A stretch of 34,776 bases of DNA, taken from Pseudomonadota bacterium (GTDB lineage Bacteria; Pseudomonadota; Gammaproteobacteria; Burkholderiales; Sulfuriferulaceae). Below the pieces are notes generated by a model. The model saw nothing but the letters and a program-made list of their open reading frames with translations. It was not told the DNA's origin and ran no database searches. Location of the stretch: positions 1 to 34,776 of the forward strand of contig JAJYHV010000038.1 of NCBI GenBank assembly GCA_021790515.1, read 5' to 3'. A program made the position numbers and the translations under genes. Position 1 is the first letter of the stretch; the number at the start of each line of letters is the position of its first letter. Below, one piece after another: positions 34,762 through 34,776 of the stretch.

Positions 34762-34776
34762 ATCATTTTACCTTTA

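Overview
The window looks like chromosomal DNA of a flagellated Gram-negative bacterium, most likely a betaproteobacterium (Nitrosomonadales/Burkholderiales type). The clues are the gene orders rnfABCDGE, flhB-flhA-flhF-flhG-fliA-motC-motD, pcnB-folK-dNK-panB-panC and bamD<>rluD-pgeF, together with the protein sequences. The genus cannot be fixed from sequence reading alone. GC is moderate. Coding is dense, with many 4-bp ATGA overlaps that indicate translational coupling. No rRNA or tRNA gene was recognised.

Layout: (1) 1-4895, minus strand: an rnf/rsx operon (rnfA-B-C-D-G-E, the last cut by the window edge), a membrane electron-transfer complex. (2) 4896-6535, plus: a tandem duplication of a secreted, Trp/Tyr/Pro-rich protein of unknown function. 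Each copy has the same leader hairpin; the second has a His-rich tail. (3) 6536-8237: an accessory patch with a two-repeat CRISPR remnant, a YbhN/UPF0104 flippase-like membrane protein and a truncated transposase orfA. (4) 8238-15892, plus: late flagellar assembly and motor genes flhB, flhA, flhF, a P-loop-less flhG, fliA, motC and motD. (5) 16016-17590: a short MutS2-like ATPase without the Smr domain. (6) 17732-22458: metE (minus) with terminator and MetR box, separated from its regulator metR (plus) by an inserted Dam-type DNA adenine methylase and a cluster of palindromes. (7) 22514-28253, minus: pantothenate (panB, panC), folate (folK), deoxynucleoside kinase, poly(A) polymerase, HAD phosphatase and bamD. 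(8) 28252-31301, plus: rluD, pgeF, rimO. (9) 31334-33679: second accessory patch with an Rpn-type nuclease gene behind a promoter fused to a 42-nt perfect palindrome, a PIN-domain toxin-antitoxin pair and a wrecked Tn3-family transposase. (10) 33814-34761, minus: flgN and flgM, with a near-consensus sigma-28 promoter upstream of flgM.

The flagellar pieces fit together. FliA (sigma-28, 13605-14339) should read the flgM promoter at 34735-34761, and FlgM holds FliA in check until it is exported through the FlhA/FlhB gate. The most interesting leads are the FlhG that keeps its FlhF-activating N-terminus but has lost its ATP-binding loop, the dam gene splitting metE/metR with a GATC touching its own -10 box, the palindrome-promoter ahead of the Rpn-like gene, and the duplicated secreted proteins with a conserved leader hairpin.
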